Assembly (NCBI GenBank): GCA_013339765.2
Contig: CM023449.1
Location: 227,351,712-227,415,711 of the forward strand
Direction of reading: 5' to 3'
DNA: 64,000 nt
From: Haemaphysalis longicornis
Taxonomy: Eukaryota; Arthropoda; Arachnida; Ixodida; Ixodidae
The notes beneath the pieces are model-generated. The model saw only the letters and a list, made by a program, of their open reading frames with translations. It made no database searches and was not told the origin of the DNA. The position numbers and the translations under genes were made by a program. Positions 1 to 11,375 of the stretch are shown in pieces (positions within the stretch are counted from its first letter, which is position 1; each line of letters starts with the position of its first letter).

Positions 1-70
1 CTGCAGTGCAGCAGCCGACGGCTGGGCTGGGGGCGATGCTGCCAGCTACAGCCAACCACAGAGGGGGAAC
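1..70 (-). CDS. C2H2 zinc-finger exon, 5' part (copy 0, cut by window edge)
   Basis: Read on the minus strand, a splice acceptor (TTGCAG) ends just above position 70 and the exon begins with two bases of a split codon. It then encodes the Ser/Pro-rich leader and an LLHC element that in the other four copies lead into the first zinc finger. The window stops before any complete finger. The sequence aligns with the exon starts at 7655, 28979, 58097 and 61124. The encoded product is expected to be a nuclear DNA-binding protein, by family. Whether this copy is intact lies outside the window. Partner exons upstream on the minus strand (higher coordinates) were not found. Confidence 0.6.
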
Positions 71-2370
71 CTGCAATGAAGAGGGAGGGGAAAAGAACTG
101 AGAGCCCTTGCAGTAACACAGTTGAAGGACACAAAGACCAAATAAAAAAAGAACCAGCAGAAAAGAGGAAGGAGCGTATCCGTTGGCATTAGGCAAGCTT
201 CTCTGCACTGATTTAAGGCACCTGGGCATTGCCTTGTAATGCAGACAAGCTCTCCTCTACTTTACTGGCTCGGCGGTTTTTCACTCAGGAGGGTTTCCTT
301 CGCAATCAAGGCTTGTTGAAAAACATCACAAGAAAAATTATAATAAAAAAAAAACGCCCATGCAATCCATACACATGGGTAACCAATGAAGTTGTAACAT
401 GCGGCCGCTATTTACTTCATTAAAGTCTTTTTCATTATACGTTGCATGGTCGTGGTATTTTCTTTTGTTCCCATTCCCGCCCATGGTGTCCTTGATTGTC
501 AGCTGCCCACTCCTCGCAAGCACGTGCCGTATTTACACGATTGTAGGTCGACCCCATTTTTCAAATTTGACAATCCAATGTTGGGGGGTCGACTTAGAAT
601 CGAAGTCGAACCGTCTACCGCTAGTAACGGCAAGAGAAACGAGAAATCGGGGGTGCTACGAGGTGGGGACAGCTTTGCACCCTCGTTCCCATAATTATGG
701 TCTAAACTATGAACCGCATGGGGCGTCTTCTGCTCGTGAAAATGCGCACTACGCGATCGGCGGCGGCACACATGGCGGCACCATTCGCGAAGAGGTGCGT
801 GTAGCTCCTGCGACCGCTTCTAACCGCTCTCTAAGGTATCACTGAAGGCACAAACAAAGACGTTTGTGCAGGAAAGGAGCTGATAATGTGGCCGGAACGG
901 CACTAGAAAGCATTATCTGCACCGCTAGGGAAAGCGCCAATCAAATATCCGTCACCGTGGTAAGCCTAAACATCTCCGGCGGCGCCAGCCGGCTGTCCCG
1001 AGCGCTATCAAACTTCCACCATGAAGAGCGCGCGTCGTCAGGCTCCTCCCGCTGCCGCGCTCGGCGTGTGTTTTACCGAGGTAAAACTGGTAGAATTTAA
1101 AAGCAGTAGAAGGTGCCGCACGTGCGGAATCGTCGCCGCGGGCGTGAAAAAGTCGCTCGCGCAACGCCGACGCGCACGAATCGCGTGCAAAAACGCGTCA
1201 AGAAGTGTTTTATTCAACTCTAATAAACAAAATGAGTATTAGCAAATCCCTTGATTCAATGCGCGGCGCTAACGTAGCCCATATCATATCACATTGTTTC
1301 AGTACACTTCCGAACGCGTTGGTGAGAGGTTAGTCGCTCAAATGTAAATCGCGCACGGCCGCTTCCGTCAGCCGCCATGTTGTTTGTTTTGGTATCGCGC
1401 AGCAGTGGCCGCTGCCAGTTGCTTCGATGGTTGTCATCTCGCAGCGAATGTGTTCTTCCCGCTCAACCCACAGCGAATGGTTATTCAAGGTGCTTATACA
1501 AAAGCTTTTCTTTCTTAACATCTACCGTGCATACCGCGAGCGCACGGCTCTTGCGGGAGCATCAATCATTGATGGTAGAGCCGCTGTGTGGGTTGACGGA
1601 AGAGCTTCTCTTTGTGCGTAGCCTCCGCAATCTGCTGCCGGCGGCGCCTGCGCGATTTGCTGCCGCGCCGCTGGCAGCAAATGGCGGAGGCCATGCTTTG
1701 TAATTCAATTTTCTAGGCGGCTCGCTTTTTTTTTTTTTTGAGAGAGAGAGATGATATTTTTGGGGATCGACCTACATTCGAGTCGAGTTACAATCGTGTA
1801 AATACGGTATGATGCATGGCCCTCCCTTTTTGAAGTAACTTGAGGCCAGCCTTTGTCACTGCCACTCTGACGCTGCTCATCCCACAACACCTGTCGCTTG
1901 TGCCTGCTGTTATCACTTGATCTATATTTCACCCAGCAGCTCAAGCGTTTAGCACGTACTCTTCGGAGAGAGAGATAAGCCCAGCCAAACTCCCTCCGCT
2001 TACTTCTAATGCTTTCCGCCTCTTTTACGGCATCCTTATCAACTTCTGCTGGAGGAGTTTTCTGCGGACACAGGACTGCCAGATCTTTTCGCCTAGCATT
2101 ACAAAGCTTCTCTTTCAAAATCTCCTGCGATACCCCTTTTTGGGCTGAAATGTCGCTCAAATTTACACCGACCCCAAAATTTTAAAAATACTGAGGGCTG
2201 CTATCCCCAATTCATCCACCATCAAGTGGACACTCAATTCGACAGGCCCTTCTTAAGCAAGTTCCTGTCACTTCATTGTGGCTGTACCTGCCCCAGCCTC
2301 AATGCCCGACTTCCCCGTACAAGCATCTCGTCAAAAACACACAAACAGCAGTTCAAAGGAGTTAGGAACA
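71..2370. repeat. Segmental duplication, copy A (zinc-finger intron and flank)
   Basis: This stretch aligns in order with 7656-9550. Matching blocks include 205-330 with 7785-7890, 410-480 with 8015-8080, 1950-2110 with 8165-8310, 2090-2190 with 8775-8870, and 2220-2360 with 9405-9510. The zinc-finger exon lies at the same end of both copies, so the duplicated unit carried exon plus intron. Copy A has an extra element at 527-1807; copy B has an extra element at 8304-8767. No other gene is supported here. Confidence 0.7.
527..1807. mobile_element. TA-flanked DNA transposon relic, CCGTATTTAC-end family
   Basis: The left end reads CCGTATTTACACGATTGTAG at 527 and the right end is its inverted copy ending CGTGTAAATACGG at 1807. 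The right flank is TA; the left is TG, taken as a decayed TA. The paralogous segment near 8125 lacks the element, which supports these limits. Termini resemble the elements at 15043-15697 and 26822-27402, which keep transposase remains of pogo/Tigger type. No transposase is recognisable here, so it is non-autonomous at about 1.3 kb. The interior is fairly GC-rich with no convincing gene. Confidence 0.65.
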
Positions 2371-2689
2371 ACAGTGCGTGGCGCAATTCAGCAAACCATG
2401 CAAGCTCAACAAGCTCAACTTTGCTGCTCTGGATCGCAGGCCCAGACCAGCAACCGCGGCACAGAGAAAACTGGCAACGGCATGCGCCAGAGCACCGGCA
2501 CTGGCGGTGTGGCGCCCGCTGCAGAAGCGAAATAAGCTGTTGCAGCAGCTTAGTGCGTGCGCTACTGTTGTTATTTGTTTCGTTGTTTTTCACCTCCAGT
2601 AAATTTTGTTTGTTTTGGATTTGAAACACAATGTAATCACACTGGGCCGACTTATTCTGCGAGAAGCAATGGAAACGAGGGGATTCCAG

Positions 2690-2950
2690 TTTGAACGAAC
2701 CGTTCCAGATACTGATGCATTCGAACTATCGAGAGTTTTCCGCGATTGAAATATACAGGGCTATACAGGAACCAGGGCATCAATTCGAATTAACTGGAAG
2801 TTCGAATAAACCGAGTTTGGTTAATTTGATTAATTTGGTAAGTTCGAATTAACCGAGCTGGAACCAAGGGCATTAATCCGAATTACCTGTAAGTTCAAAT
2901 TAACTGAGTTCAAGTTAAAAAGCTTTTACTGTATTCAGGGGTGAGACAGC
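2690..2950. repeat. Pogo-like MITE fragment with internal TTCGAATTAA repeats
   Basis: Several degenerate repeats of the type AAGTTCGAATTAACCGAG occur at 2790-2920. The right boundary resembles a pogo-type terminus, reading inward as TACAGTAAAAGCTTTTTAAC on the minus strand. A matching left end was not located, so this may be a single-ended relic. No open frame of interest. Confidence 0.35.
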
Positions 2951-2999
2951 CCAAAGAGATTTGGGAGCAGTTTTCGGAGCAGCAAAATTTGGATTTTGG

Positions 3000-4185
3000 A
3001 GCAGGTAGGGACATTTAATACATCGTCTTGTGAGCTTAAAAAATCCCAATTTCAGCAATTTGAAGAGTCAAGTACACATTTCAATCAGTTTTGAATACAC
3101 GTACACTGAAACAGCCTTACGCGAAAGAATTTTTAAAGAGTATCACAAAGTTCTAACTGCACTACTACCTTTTTCCTAACTGGTGAGATTGTGTTGTGGC
3201 TGTAGGCAACACTGACAACAAAACTGCCGTTAACACTATCAAATTTAAGGGCTCTGCAATTGTGGCGTGTTTTTTTACCGTTTCAATGCTACATTATTAT
3301 TTTGTAATCCCAGGCTGCGTTGTACGAACGAGTGTAGTCACGGCAACAACAGTTGAGCAACTTCGAGCTAACGGTCGCATGCCTACCCATTGCAGTCCGT
3401 GGGGCGCACGTCTACCCGGTGATCATTTGAGTAGCGTTACTGTTTAGCCACCTAGTTTTGGGCATTAAATTTCACTTCGCATACATCAAGTGTTATTAGT
3501 AGCGTGCTATGGCAACCATGCAGTCCTGCAGCTATTGGGCGCTGCCTGGACAGGTCGCGACGCCGCAGCGCCGCCCGCAACTTTCGTGCCGACCGTTCCC
3601 TCCCGGGCCGAGGCTCGCGATCGCGCTTCGAAGCATAGCAACACCTCAGCATTTTATAACACCACAACGAGCCAAAAAGTTAAATTCACGAACCCGATTA
3701 TAGACGCACGCACCGCGTTTCGGACTCGAGGACAAACCACGCCGAAGTCGTAGGCCCCACATTTCAAAACTTTTTTTACGAGCCGCGCAACTTCTCGTAA
3801 TCTCGCACCAATCTCAAACCATATCCCCGCGTTAACGTCACTGTTCAGAGCCACAAGTGATAGAATCAATAGACTGGAACCCAGCTGATAGCGTAAAATA
3901 AACCAGGGAAAATATTGGCGATGCGCAGTGAGCGCGTGAAGTAGGCAGTAGCAGGCAGATCAGGCGGCGGCCATGTTTGTAGCCACAGCGATGCCTAATC
4001 GGGAAGGCCGTTTTAGCGAACCCGGACAGAAAGCCAATCGTGTTTTAGAAGCTATCGTTTGCTTCATTTCTTCAGTCTTTCTATTTTTGCCATTTCTGTG
4101 TTTGCAATTGACCGCCAATAAAAGCGGTCACTGGGATGCGGGAGGCTTTCGTCCCCACCGGAACTGACATGAGCATCAAAATCCG
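3000..4185. other. No recognisable gene
   Basis: Only short open frames occur, with no domain similarity I can recognise. GC rises at 3530-3760, where both strands stay open briefly, which suggests composition rather than coding. No clean repeat ends were seen. Confidence 0.4.
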
Positions 4186-4310
4186 TGCTCTTTTGGAGCA
4201 GTTTGGCGCAATTTTCGCAATTTTCATGCTTTTGGAGCAGCTTGGCGCAGGAAAATGGAATTGTATCAAAAAGGCGCAATATGCGCAGCTGTCTCACCCC
4301 TGTGTATTAC
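4186..4310. repeat. Interspersed repeat rich in TTTTGGAGCAG motifs
   Basis: Motifs of the form TTTTGGAGCAG and TTGGCGCA recur, followed by a block ending near GCGCAATATGCGCAGCTGT. A direct copy lies at 15698-15815, with weaker relatives at 2960-3010 and 6865-6960. The family is unclassified; no termini or coding capacity were seen. Confidence 0.5.
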
Positions 4311-4701
4311 TCAGAGCTATGCAATTCCTCAACACACAATTAGACTGGGAAAAAAAAAAAAAAAAAAACGACACAGAGAGAGAGCGAACCTCCCAGACGA
4401 TAAAAGTACTAAAAGTGGCTTTTAGATGGTTTTGTACCGCTCTTTGGTCGGCGCCGGCTATGAAAGACGAGGAGAATAAAGAAACTAGCTACGCGTGCTT
4501 GGTGCGTCAGCACGGCATGGGCAGTTCGATTCTGAAAGCCTGCCACGCTGGTACTCTTTCTCTTGCAATGCGCTGCGACCCCGCGGTTCCCGACAGTTTT
4601 TCCAAAAGCTTTCTTCAAGCTCAAAAACACTAGTTCGAAAACAAACATTGTACAAGCAAAATATACATCCAATTATCAGCATGACAGGTTTAGGACTTTT
4701 T

Positions 4702-5124
4702 CTACAACGAATGCAGGTTTGACAAAGCTTCAGACAGCTTCCTCTGGCCCTCCTTCAGAAGACTCTGGCCCCTCTGCACATCAGTGAGGCATATTTTGCT
4801 CGTGCCTCTTGAAATGAGATCAGCATTGCTCTTAGCTAAATCAATCTCGGCCTGCAATTCTTGCTCTTTGCCAGCCTTACTTGTAGCACTGGAATCACCT
4901 GGATTTGATTTCTTGTCGCGTGGTCGTTCCAATGCTTGGACTTCACGTCACTGCATATGACGTTTCCAAGAGCCCTGCCCAGCTCTGATGAGCTCTCCAC
5001 TCAGAGGCATTGCTGCTGCATTGTGGCCAAATCTTAGCGATCGACCCTTAGTTACGCCATAGACGCAAAGTGTGGCTGGCTGGTTTTCAGTGTCTTGAAA
5101 AATTATAGCGAAGTCTGCTGCTGG
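4702..5124 (-). pseudogene. Relic coding segment of unknown family
   Basis: One minus-strand frame runs about 140 codons with a single in-frame TGA near 4950. The lower part is 76 codons, hydrophilic and rich in Glu, Lys, Gln and Leu, with heptad-like spacing near ELQAEIDLAKSN and QRGQSLLKEGQRKL, suggesting a coiled coil. The upper part continues the same frame with protein-like composition up to a TAG at about 5125. I do not recognise the family. It could be the C-terminal exon of a host gene or the accessory protein of a DNA transposon. The stop indicates decay, though a sequencing error cannot be excluded. Confidence 0.35.
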
Positions 5125-6860
5125 CTATCTTTTGTGGGAATATAATCCCTCGCTGCCGTTGTATGCCACGCAGCAAATTCGATTCCTCAGCTGTACCTCT
5201 GGAATCACCCAATCGTGGGGCCAAACGCCGCCTCACCAAATTTCAAACGTTTTCCTCCTCTTCCTGTACGTAGTCAGAGGCAAGGTTCCCACAATCAGGG
5301 AGGCCAGTAGGCACCAAGGTGTCCACAAAGGTCGCCTCCTGGGCTTACGCACTGCAAGCGTAACCCGCTTCGCCCGAGGCACGCAACTCCGGAACAACGG
5401 CGCTTTGTTGCTATAATTGGGCGCGTCCTTTCGAAGCGTCTTAACTTTTTCATGACCGCGAAAAGATGGCCGATTTTGAGTGCTTCCTGAAAATGTTTTC
5501 TTTACTTTTGAGCTGCTGGACACATTTAGCATTGCTATGAATGAAATTGTAGCTTATAAATTTCTCTTTCAAACACGTAACAGCAGATTAATGAAAGATG
5601 TAATTATTGACAGTTTATAGGTGAACGAAACAAAATAAAATGAACAAAAATGTATACACAAAACACAAATACAGGCGATTTCACTGAGCCTAAAAATTAT
5701 TTTACAAATTCTAAAATATACGAAATGTTTCTACGTTCCTAAGCTATGATTCAATATATACGTACATCAACACTGTACACCTGGTTCTGGATTTTTGCGG
5801 CCCAACCAAGCTCACGGCACCGACAGTTGTGCCGCGGAGCCACTGCAGTCAGTTGGTCTCTCTAAATTATGCATCCAAACATGCTTGTTTGTGTTCTCAC
5901 ACAAAATCCTTAACACTGCAGTGGTAAAAACAAAAAAAAATTAGCGCTTTTCAGAAGCAGCGTGCGTCACTCTGCAGCGCTTATTTTACACGAGCGCCAG
6001 GCTATCTGGAAGGCGATAGCACGATACGGCACGGTGCATTTGGCAAAATGTCCCTGCCGCTTGTTGTCGAGGCCCTACACATGAAAGCAATACCGCAGTT
6101 GTCAGCTATTAGGCATGTTTTGTTTATAAATACAGCGCGAAGTCAAAAACGACCCTTCCCTGGCAGCACCTGCTGAAGTCCTAGGCTGTTGAATGGGAGA
6201 GTCTCCATTTAAAACGAAAATATGAAGAATCCACATAGTTGCTAACGTTACCACTACTACTGGGGTAAAAAAAAATCAGCAACAGCAGTGACCGTTCGCC
6301 TTTGCAGAGTGTGCAGTGAAACAGAACGCCATTTTCACCCAACTCGGCGTTACCTTGGGTTCAAATTTCCCTCGCGACGCCGTCTACCCACACGAAATGT
6401 CAATAAACGGCAACAAAACTGAATAAGGGGCTTCCAATGAACTTGCCAAAAGGCGTCAGTTGTCCGGAATAGCGCCGTTTATAGTTCTTGCGGGAGGTTC
6501 GAAAATCATTGTTCACCTGTGAATGACAGCCTATGGCGCAGTCACGGAAGAGTTAAACGGGAGCCGCAGTATCCAAAATGCCATCACTGTGGCCACAAAG
6601 AGAAGCAGGGGCGGCAATACGCGCAGCCTTCTAGTGCACGCATTTTATCTCCTGATTTCCCCTCCGCAAAGGTGTCAGCACCCCTACATGACCGTTACAG
6701 TCGGCCAGTCAAATCTGCGGTCAAATACGTTATATGTGCGGACGTCACGGCCAAACAGGAAAAAGAAAAACGGAAACACTCAGGTGTTACCTTATGGAAA
6801 ATGGTAGTAAGAAACTCACTTTCGTTTCCTTTCCTGGTAGAAACCGCCATTACCCCGGGA
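5125..6860. other. No recognisable gene; AT-rich segment
   Basis: Open frames are short and without recognisable domains. An AT-rich stretch lies at 5540-5770. I see no clear repeat termini. Confidence 0.4.
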
Positions 6861-7248
6861 CTGTTTTGGAGCGGACGTAGAGCAATTATTCAAATTAATA
6901 CGCTTTTGGAGCAGAATGGACCAGAATGACCCTCTTGGCACAGTGTGGTGCAATTGGCGCAGCCGTTCAACACAGGGCGCCGCCCGCCACATTTTCCACC
7001 CATAATCACACTTCCCGCACTAGAGTGGAGCAATGGTGACCTGGCTAGCGAGGCCACAACATGACAAAATCGTCGCCCGGAGCCAGGTCTTGCAGGACAA
7101 AATGAGCTTTCCCTTTACGAGTCCTGCACCTCTTGTTGTGCTGCGAAACAGCTCTCTGGTGTTCCGCAAAGACAAGCCTGCTCCTCTACGATGTTATTAA
7201 TGCGAGCGTTTGCACACACGCTTATCGGGCCCTTCTCCTCCTGCTGCA

Positions 7249-7655
7249 CTACGGGCGGTGGCTGTGCTCCTTCTGCTCGTGGGCTTTCCTCTGGATGCGG
7301 TGGGTGAAGGCCAGGGGGCAGAAGTGGCAGCGGAAGGGCTTCTCCCCCGTGTGGGTGCGCACGTGGTCCAGCAGTGTGGTCTTCCGGGCGAATGCATTGG
7401 GGCACAGGTGGCACTGGTAGGGGCGCTCGCCCGTGTGGGTGCGCAGGTGGGATTCCAGGATGTCCTTCCGCATGAAGGTCTTACCACAGTGGCTGCACTG
7501 GTGCGGTCGCTCGCCTGTATGTATCTGCTGGTGCCTCTTCAGCAAGCTCAGGTAAGGTGTCATGTAGCTGCACTGCTGGCAGCGGAGCAGCCGATGACCC
7601 GGTGCGGAACCACGCTGCACACTGCAGTCGCCCGCGGAGGAGGAAGAGGGGGAGC
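7249..7655 (-). CDS. C2H2 zinc-finger terminal exon (copy 1)
   Basis: The exon starts at a TTGCAG acceptor just above 7655, with two bases of a split codon, and runs 134 codons to a TAG at 7249-7251. A Ser/Pro leader precedes four C2H2 fingers: CQQC..H..H, CSHC..H..H, CHLC..H..H and a final CHFC..H..H with a four-residue His spacing. Linkers are TGERP or TGEKP, the classic type. Such proteins bind DNA in the nucleus, by family. Predicted contact residues (positions -1, 2, 3, 6) are R,D,I,S for finger 2 and R,T,T,D for finger 3, different from the copy at 57688. All zinc ligands are present, so it looks functional. Upstream exons were not identified; this is the last coding exon of a spliced gene. 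A longer frame upstream of 7655 is intronic read-through. Confidence 0.82.
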
Positions 7656-9550
7656 CTGCAACAGGGAAGGAGGGGGAACCACTGAGAGACCTTCCAGTGG
7701 AAAACACTGTGGCAGTGCGTCAACAGCGAGGCGGAGGGGGAAACAACCAGCGGGAAAGAGCAGGGAGCCAACTCTGCAGTGCCAGGCAAGCCGCTCTGCG
7801 CAAGCCTAACATGCCTGGGCGTAGCCCAGCAACGCAGTCGAGCCCTCCTCTTCCTTTCTGGCTCACCTGTCTTCTGCTCGAAGGCTTTAAAAATTTCGGA
7901 ATCATGGTTTGTTCAAGAACGACAACTGTGGTGCTCTCCCACCAGAAAAAATGCACCCATGCACTATGTCCAGCTGGTTAATCAGCCAAGGTGTGACGTG
8001 TGGCCGGTAACACTCCTTATGCTTCATGAAAGTCTTTTTCATTATACGTTGCATGGTTGTGGCATTTTCTTTCCTTCGTGTTCCTGACAACAACGTGGCC
8101 GATTGCAAGACGTCTGCTCGTCACAAGTACGCATGACCAGTACTTCACTCAGTAGCTCTTTGTGCCGCCACTCTGCTGAGAGAGAGATAAGTCCAGCCAA
8201 ACTTCCTCTACTTCTAATTCCTTTTCAACGTGTTTTTTTTCATGCATGCTTATTGAGTTTTGATAGAGGAGTTTTCTGTGTACACAGGACTTCCAGATTT
8301 TCCGGTAGCATTTCGGCTTGCGTACCCGCAAATTTTCCCGCCAATTTTTTTTTGTGGGGCTACCATGGTTGCCAGACCAAGACTGCCCTCTGTTGATTAG
8401 CTCGCATCATCCGTAAAGGCCGCGGATCTGTCAGCCCGCTCTGGTTACAAACCCCTGCGCGCTCGCGCCGCGAGCTCGGGCTCGAACCCGGGTTCTTTTT
8501 TCGCCTCCCCTTTACGGACTGCCTTAACGGGCCCCATACGTTTGTAGTACCTCCCGTGGCGACGAAGCGAAAAAAAAAAACCCCGGACTCGAGCCCGAAC
8601 CCGCGGCGCGAGCGCGCAGGGGTTTGTAACCAGAGCGGGCTGACAGATCCGCGGCCTTTACAGATGATGCGAGCTAATCAACAGAGGGCAGTCCTGGTCT
8701 GGCAACCATGGTAGCCCCGCGAAAAAATGGCGGGAAAATTTGCGGGTACACCAGCCGAAATGCTACCGATTTTCCTTCCGCCTAGCATTAAAGAAGTTTT
8801 GCTTTCAAAAGACCTGAAATGTGCTGAGAGCTGCAAAGTTTGTGCCTACTCAAAAATTCTAAAAATTCTGCGGGCTTTCTGGCTATAGACGGTATTCGTT
8901 GAAAAGTTTAGCGGTCAATTTCTTCGCTTGGCAACACTGGAAACGGCCACAGACATGGCCGATGCGCCACGGACACGGCGCAGCCTGGGCCACTGCGGCC
9001 GCACGCCAAAGAAAAAAAAGACACCAGCGTGCGTCATCTGCTCCGTTCCAACCCGATTCTAAACTGTGGCGCCAACAGAGATGTTATAAATCTCACTCAC
9101 AGTGGACTCGATGCAATACTTTGTGTTCGGCGAAGAGTTTGTAACATGAAACACAGTCATGTGTTTCACAGTCGTGCTTAGCACGGACAAGTGCCACCAT
9201 CCGGCGGAGCCCGACATAACGAGTGACGGCGCACTCACAAGGTTGCATGGAGGAGAAGAGGGGTGCCTGACCTGCGGGCCATGCGCACAACGTCGCCTAG
9301 CAACAGACGCCTGGCCACAGATATGGCGGCGCACACTTGGTTGCCCGCAAGGATTCCACGCCATTGAATACCGAGGATACACCTCTGGTGTCTCAAAATG
9401 CATCGCGCTGACACTGAATTCAAACGGCCTCTGCTATGTCAATGTTGCTGTACCTCCCTCAGCCTTTACGCTCGATTTCCACATGCAAGCATCCCGCCAC
9501 AAAACACATGCACACGCATGCACGCACAACAAAAAACGTCTGAAGGATAT
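7656..9550. repeat. Segmental duplication, copy B
   Basis: Homologous to 71-2370. The blocks run in the same order and orientation beside a homologous zinc-finger exon. Copy-specific additions are the foldback element at 8304-8767 and about 500 bp of unmatched sequence between roughly 8885 and 9385, whose ends I could not define. A small hairpin, TGAAACACA-GTCA-TGTGTTTCA, lies at 9147-9168. Confidence 0.7.
8304..8767. mobile_element. 464-bp foldback DNA element with 8-bp target duplication
   Basis: The element is almost entirely two inverted arms of about 188 bp, starting GGTAGCATTTCGGCT and ending AGCCGAAATGCTACC, with a spacer of about 90 bp. The arms are roughly 90% identical. An exact 8-bp duplication, GATTTTCC, flanks it at 8296-8303 and 8768-8775. 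Removing the element and one duplication restores the reading of segment A near 2080-2095. It has no coding capacity. An 8-bp duplication fits hAT, P or Merlin-type transposition; the GG start is unlike most hAT ends, so the superfamily is open. Arms are GC-rich in their inner half. Confidence 0.85.
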
Positions 9551-9595
9551 AAAAGCAAGTGAGTGTGTGGTTAACTTGAAACAACTATGGCTGCT

Positions 9596-9641
9596 CTACC
9601 ATTTCCACTAGGCTGAGCAACGAGCCTAGTGGAAGTGGTAG
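9596..9641 (+). other. Near-perfect 19-bp stem hairpin
   Basis: The arm at 9596-9614 (CTACCATTTCCACTAGGCT) pairs along its full length with 9623-9641, with an 8-base loop. In plus-strand RNA the single imperfection is a G-U wobble; in minus-strand RNA it would be an A-C mismatch. No transcript evidence exists here. It could be a miniature palindromic repeat or a structured RNA. Confidence 0.5.
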
Positions 9642-10817
9642 TGCACTCAGTGTTCACAAAGTTCATTGTAGATAACATGCCCAGCTTTCAGGTTATCCAA
9701 CAGCTTATGACGCAGAAAAGAAAAAAGATCTCCCCATCCTGTGTACGCTTTCTCAACTGCAAAGCATGCGGTTGGATCAGTTATAGCTGCTGTCATTCTC
9801 TGTCTGCTACCACTGAAAGTTATCTCCTAGAACAGGCAATAGATGCCACGACAGCAACACCCGCAAAAAAAAGGGCAAAGATCAAGTAAAGCAATATTTT
9901 TGAACTCTGACGGTAATTGTGATTTGGTTATTGAGGCAGAAGTTTGCAAACTTAACTACAGTGCCATATACGTTTGATTACAGATCGACTGTTTCTTGTT
10001 TTTAAAAATACCACAAGCAGTAGAGAAGTCAGCCAACTGTCATGACCAAAAGTGACTAATAGTCGTAACCACGGTGTAAGAATATTTCGGTGTTGACAGT
10101 GCGCCCGGCGGCGCGACCCATAGTGTTTCATACAATAACAACTAGAGAGGATGCAATCGTTTGCCGCAATGGGCGTGATGGGTAGTTCTGGATTCGGATT
10201 GGCGCTCGATGGCTTGTCAAAGTTGTTATGGATTGAATCGTGCAGGCAGTTTGGTTTTCCTTTCGGACTTACATGAATGCATTTGCTTGCCTACGCGGGG
10301 TGTTGGAAGAAGCGTTCAAAAATATGTTTCACCTTAAACTGCATGTCACGCGCGCACTGACTCCACCCTGAGTGGAATGTTTTACAACCAGAGTTGCGAA
10401 TCGGGTGGGTTACTAATTTGTATTCATCTGGTTACAGGTTTGACACCTTTTCAAAGAAACCACCGAGTGCTAAAGAAGTGAGTCTGCAATCACGACCAAA
10501 AAAAAAGTCAACCCATCGTCACGACCAAAGGCTGTCCACATGAAATTGTCCCCACACACAATCTGGCATGTTCAGTGGGTATTTTTTGCCCTCGTGCGGA
10601 TTCTAACAATGAGGAGGAACCATCCCTGAACGCCGCACCCGATAATGCAGTCAATACCGAACGCGAAATATAAACTTTAAAAGCTGCTAATACCAACGCC
10701 AATATTCGGCTGCGCCATAACCATCTTCCATTCCTGGGAATTGAAGACTCTGTAAAGGAATGTCATAAAATTCTGCAACGACCACCAGGGAATTACGCGT
10801 GAACCAAATTCTATTGA

Positions 10818-11100
10818 GCGCACTCATTGGATTGGAAAAGTTTCAGCTGACAAAAAACGCCCAATTATAATAAAATTAACTAACTTCGAAACTAAAGGAA
10901 AGATCTTAAGCTGTGGAACTAAGCTAAAAGAAACAACCTTAGCCATGAGAGAGGACTTTGCTGCAGCCACCCGCATTGCGCGTGCCAAGTTGCTGAAATT
11001 CACTCGGCCACAAAAGGGCGCGTTCAAGCTGAGGGTAGACAAGCTAATCGTCGGCAACAAATCATATGTCTACGACCCGAAAACTGACAGCGTCAAGTAA
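10818..11100 (+). pseudogene. LINE ORF1 C-terminal region
   Basis: An open frame of about 94 codons begins inside ORF1 and ends at TAA 11098-11100. It is basic and ends VGNKSYVYDPKTDSVK, which fits the C-terminal nucleic-acid-binding domain of L2/CR1-type ORF1 proteins. Upstream sequence from about 10630 is related but carries stops. The role, by family, is RNA chaperone in the retrotransposition particle. The intergenic gap to the ORF2 start is about 130 bp. Confidence 0.55.
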
Positions 11101-11375
11101 TTCAGTAACACGCGCAGCAATACATTGGAAACGAACTCATCAGATATACCATCAGATGGCAGCTTGTGACAGGTTTCTAAGCATTCCACCTCATGTAAGA
11201 CGCGTCCCCGTCCCATAAAATTTTTAGATATGAACATTGCATTCACTAATATACGAAGCCTAATACCTAAGTGCGACGAAAGTCAGTTTTATAAATTATG
11301 TCAGTGCTGACATAGTGGTACAAACTGAAACATGGTTGCATGAAGGCATTAGAGATGCGGAGGTGCTCCCTGCTA

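Noticed and set aside
399..845. 148-codon plus-strand frame at the left edge of the 527-1807 element
   Set aside because: Crosses a transposon end defined by an empty site in the paralogue; no domain.
3490..3753. Overlapping GC-rich frames on both strands
   Set aside because: Openness on several frames at once points to base composition.
7210..7809. 199-codon plus-strand frame
   Set aside because: Antisense to zinc-finger copy 1; the conserved finger code on the minus strand explains its openness.
9629..9889. 86-codon plus-strand frame with several cysteines
   Set aside because: Starts on a non-ATG codon inside the hairpin and matches no family I know; too weak to call.
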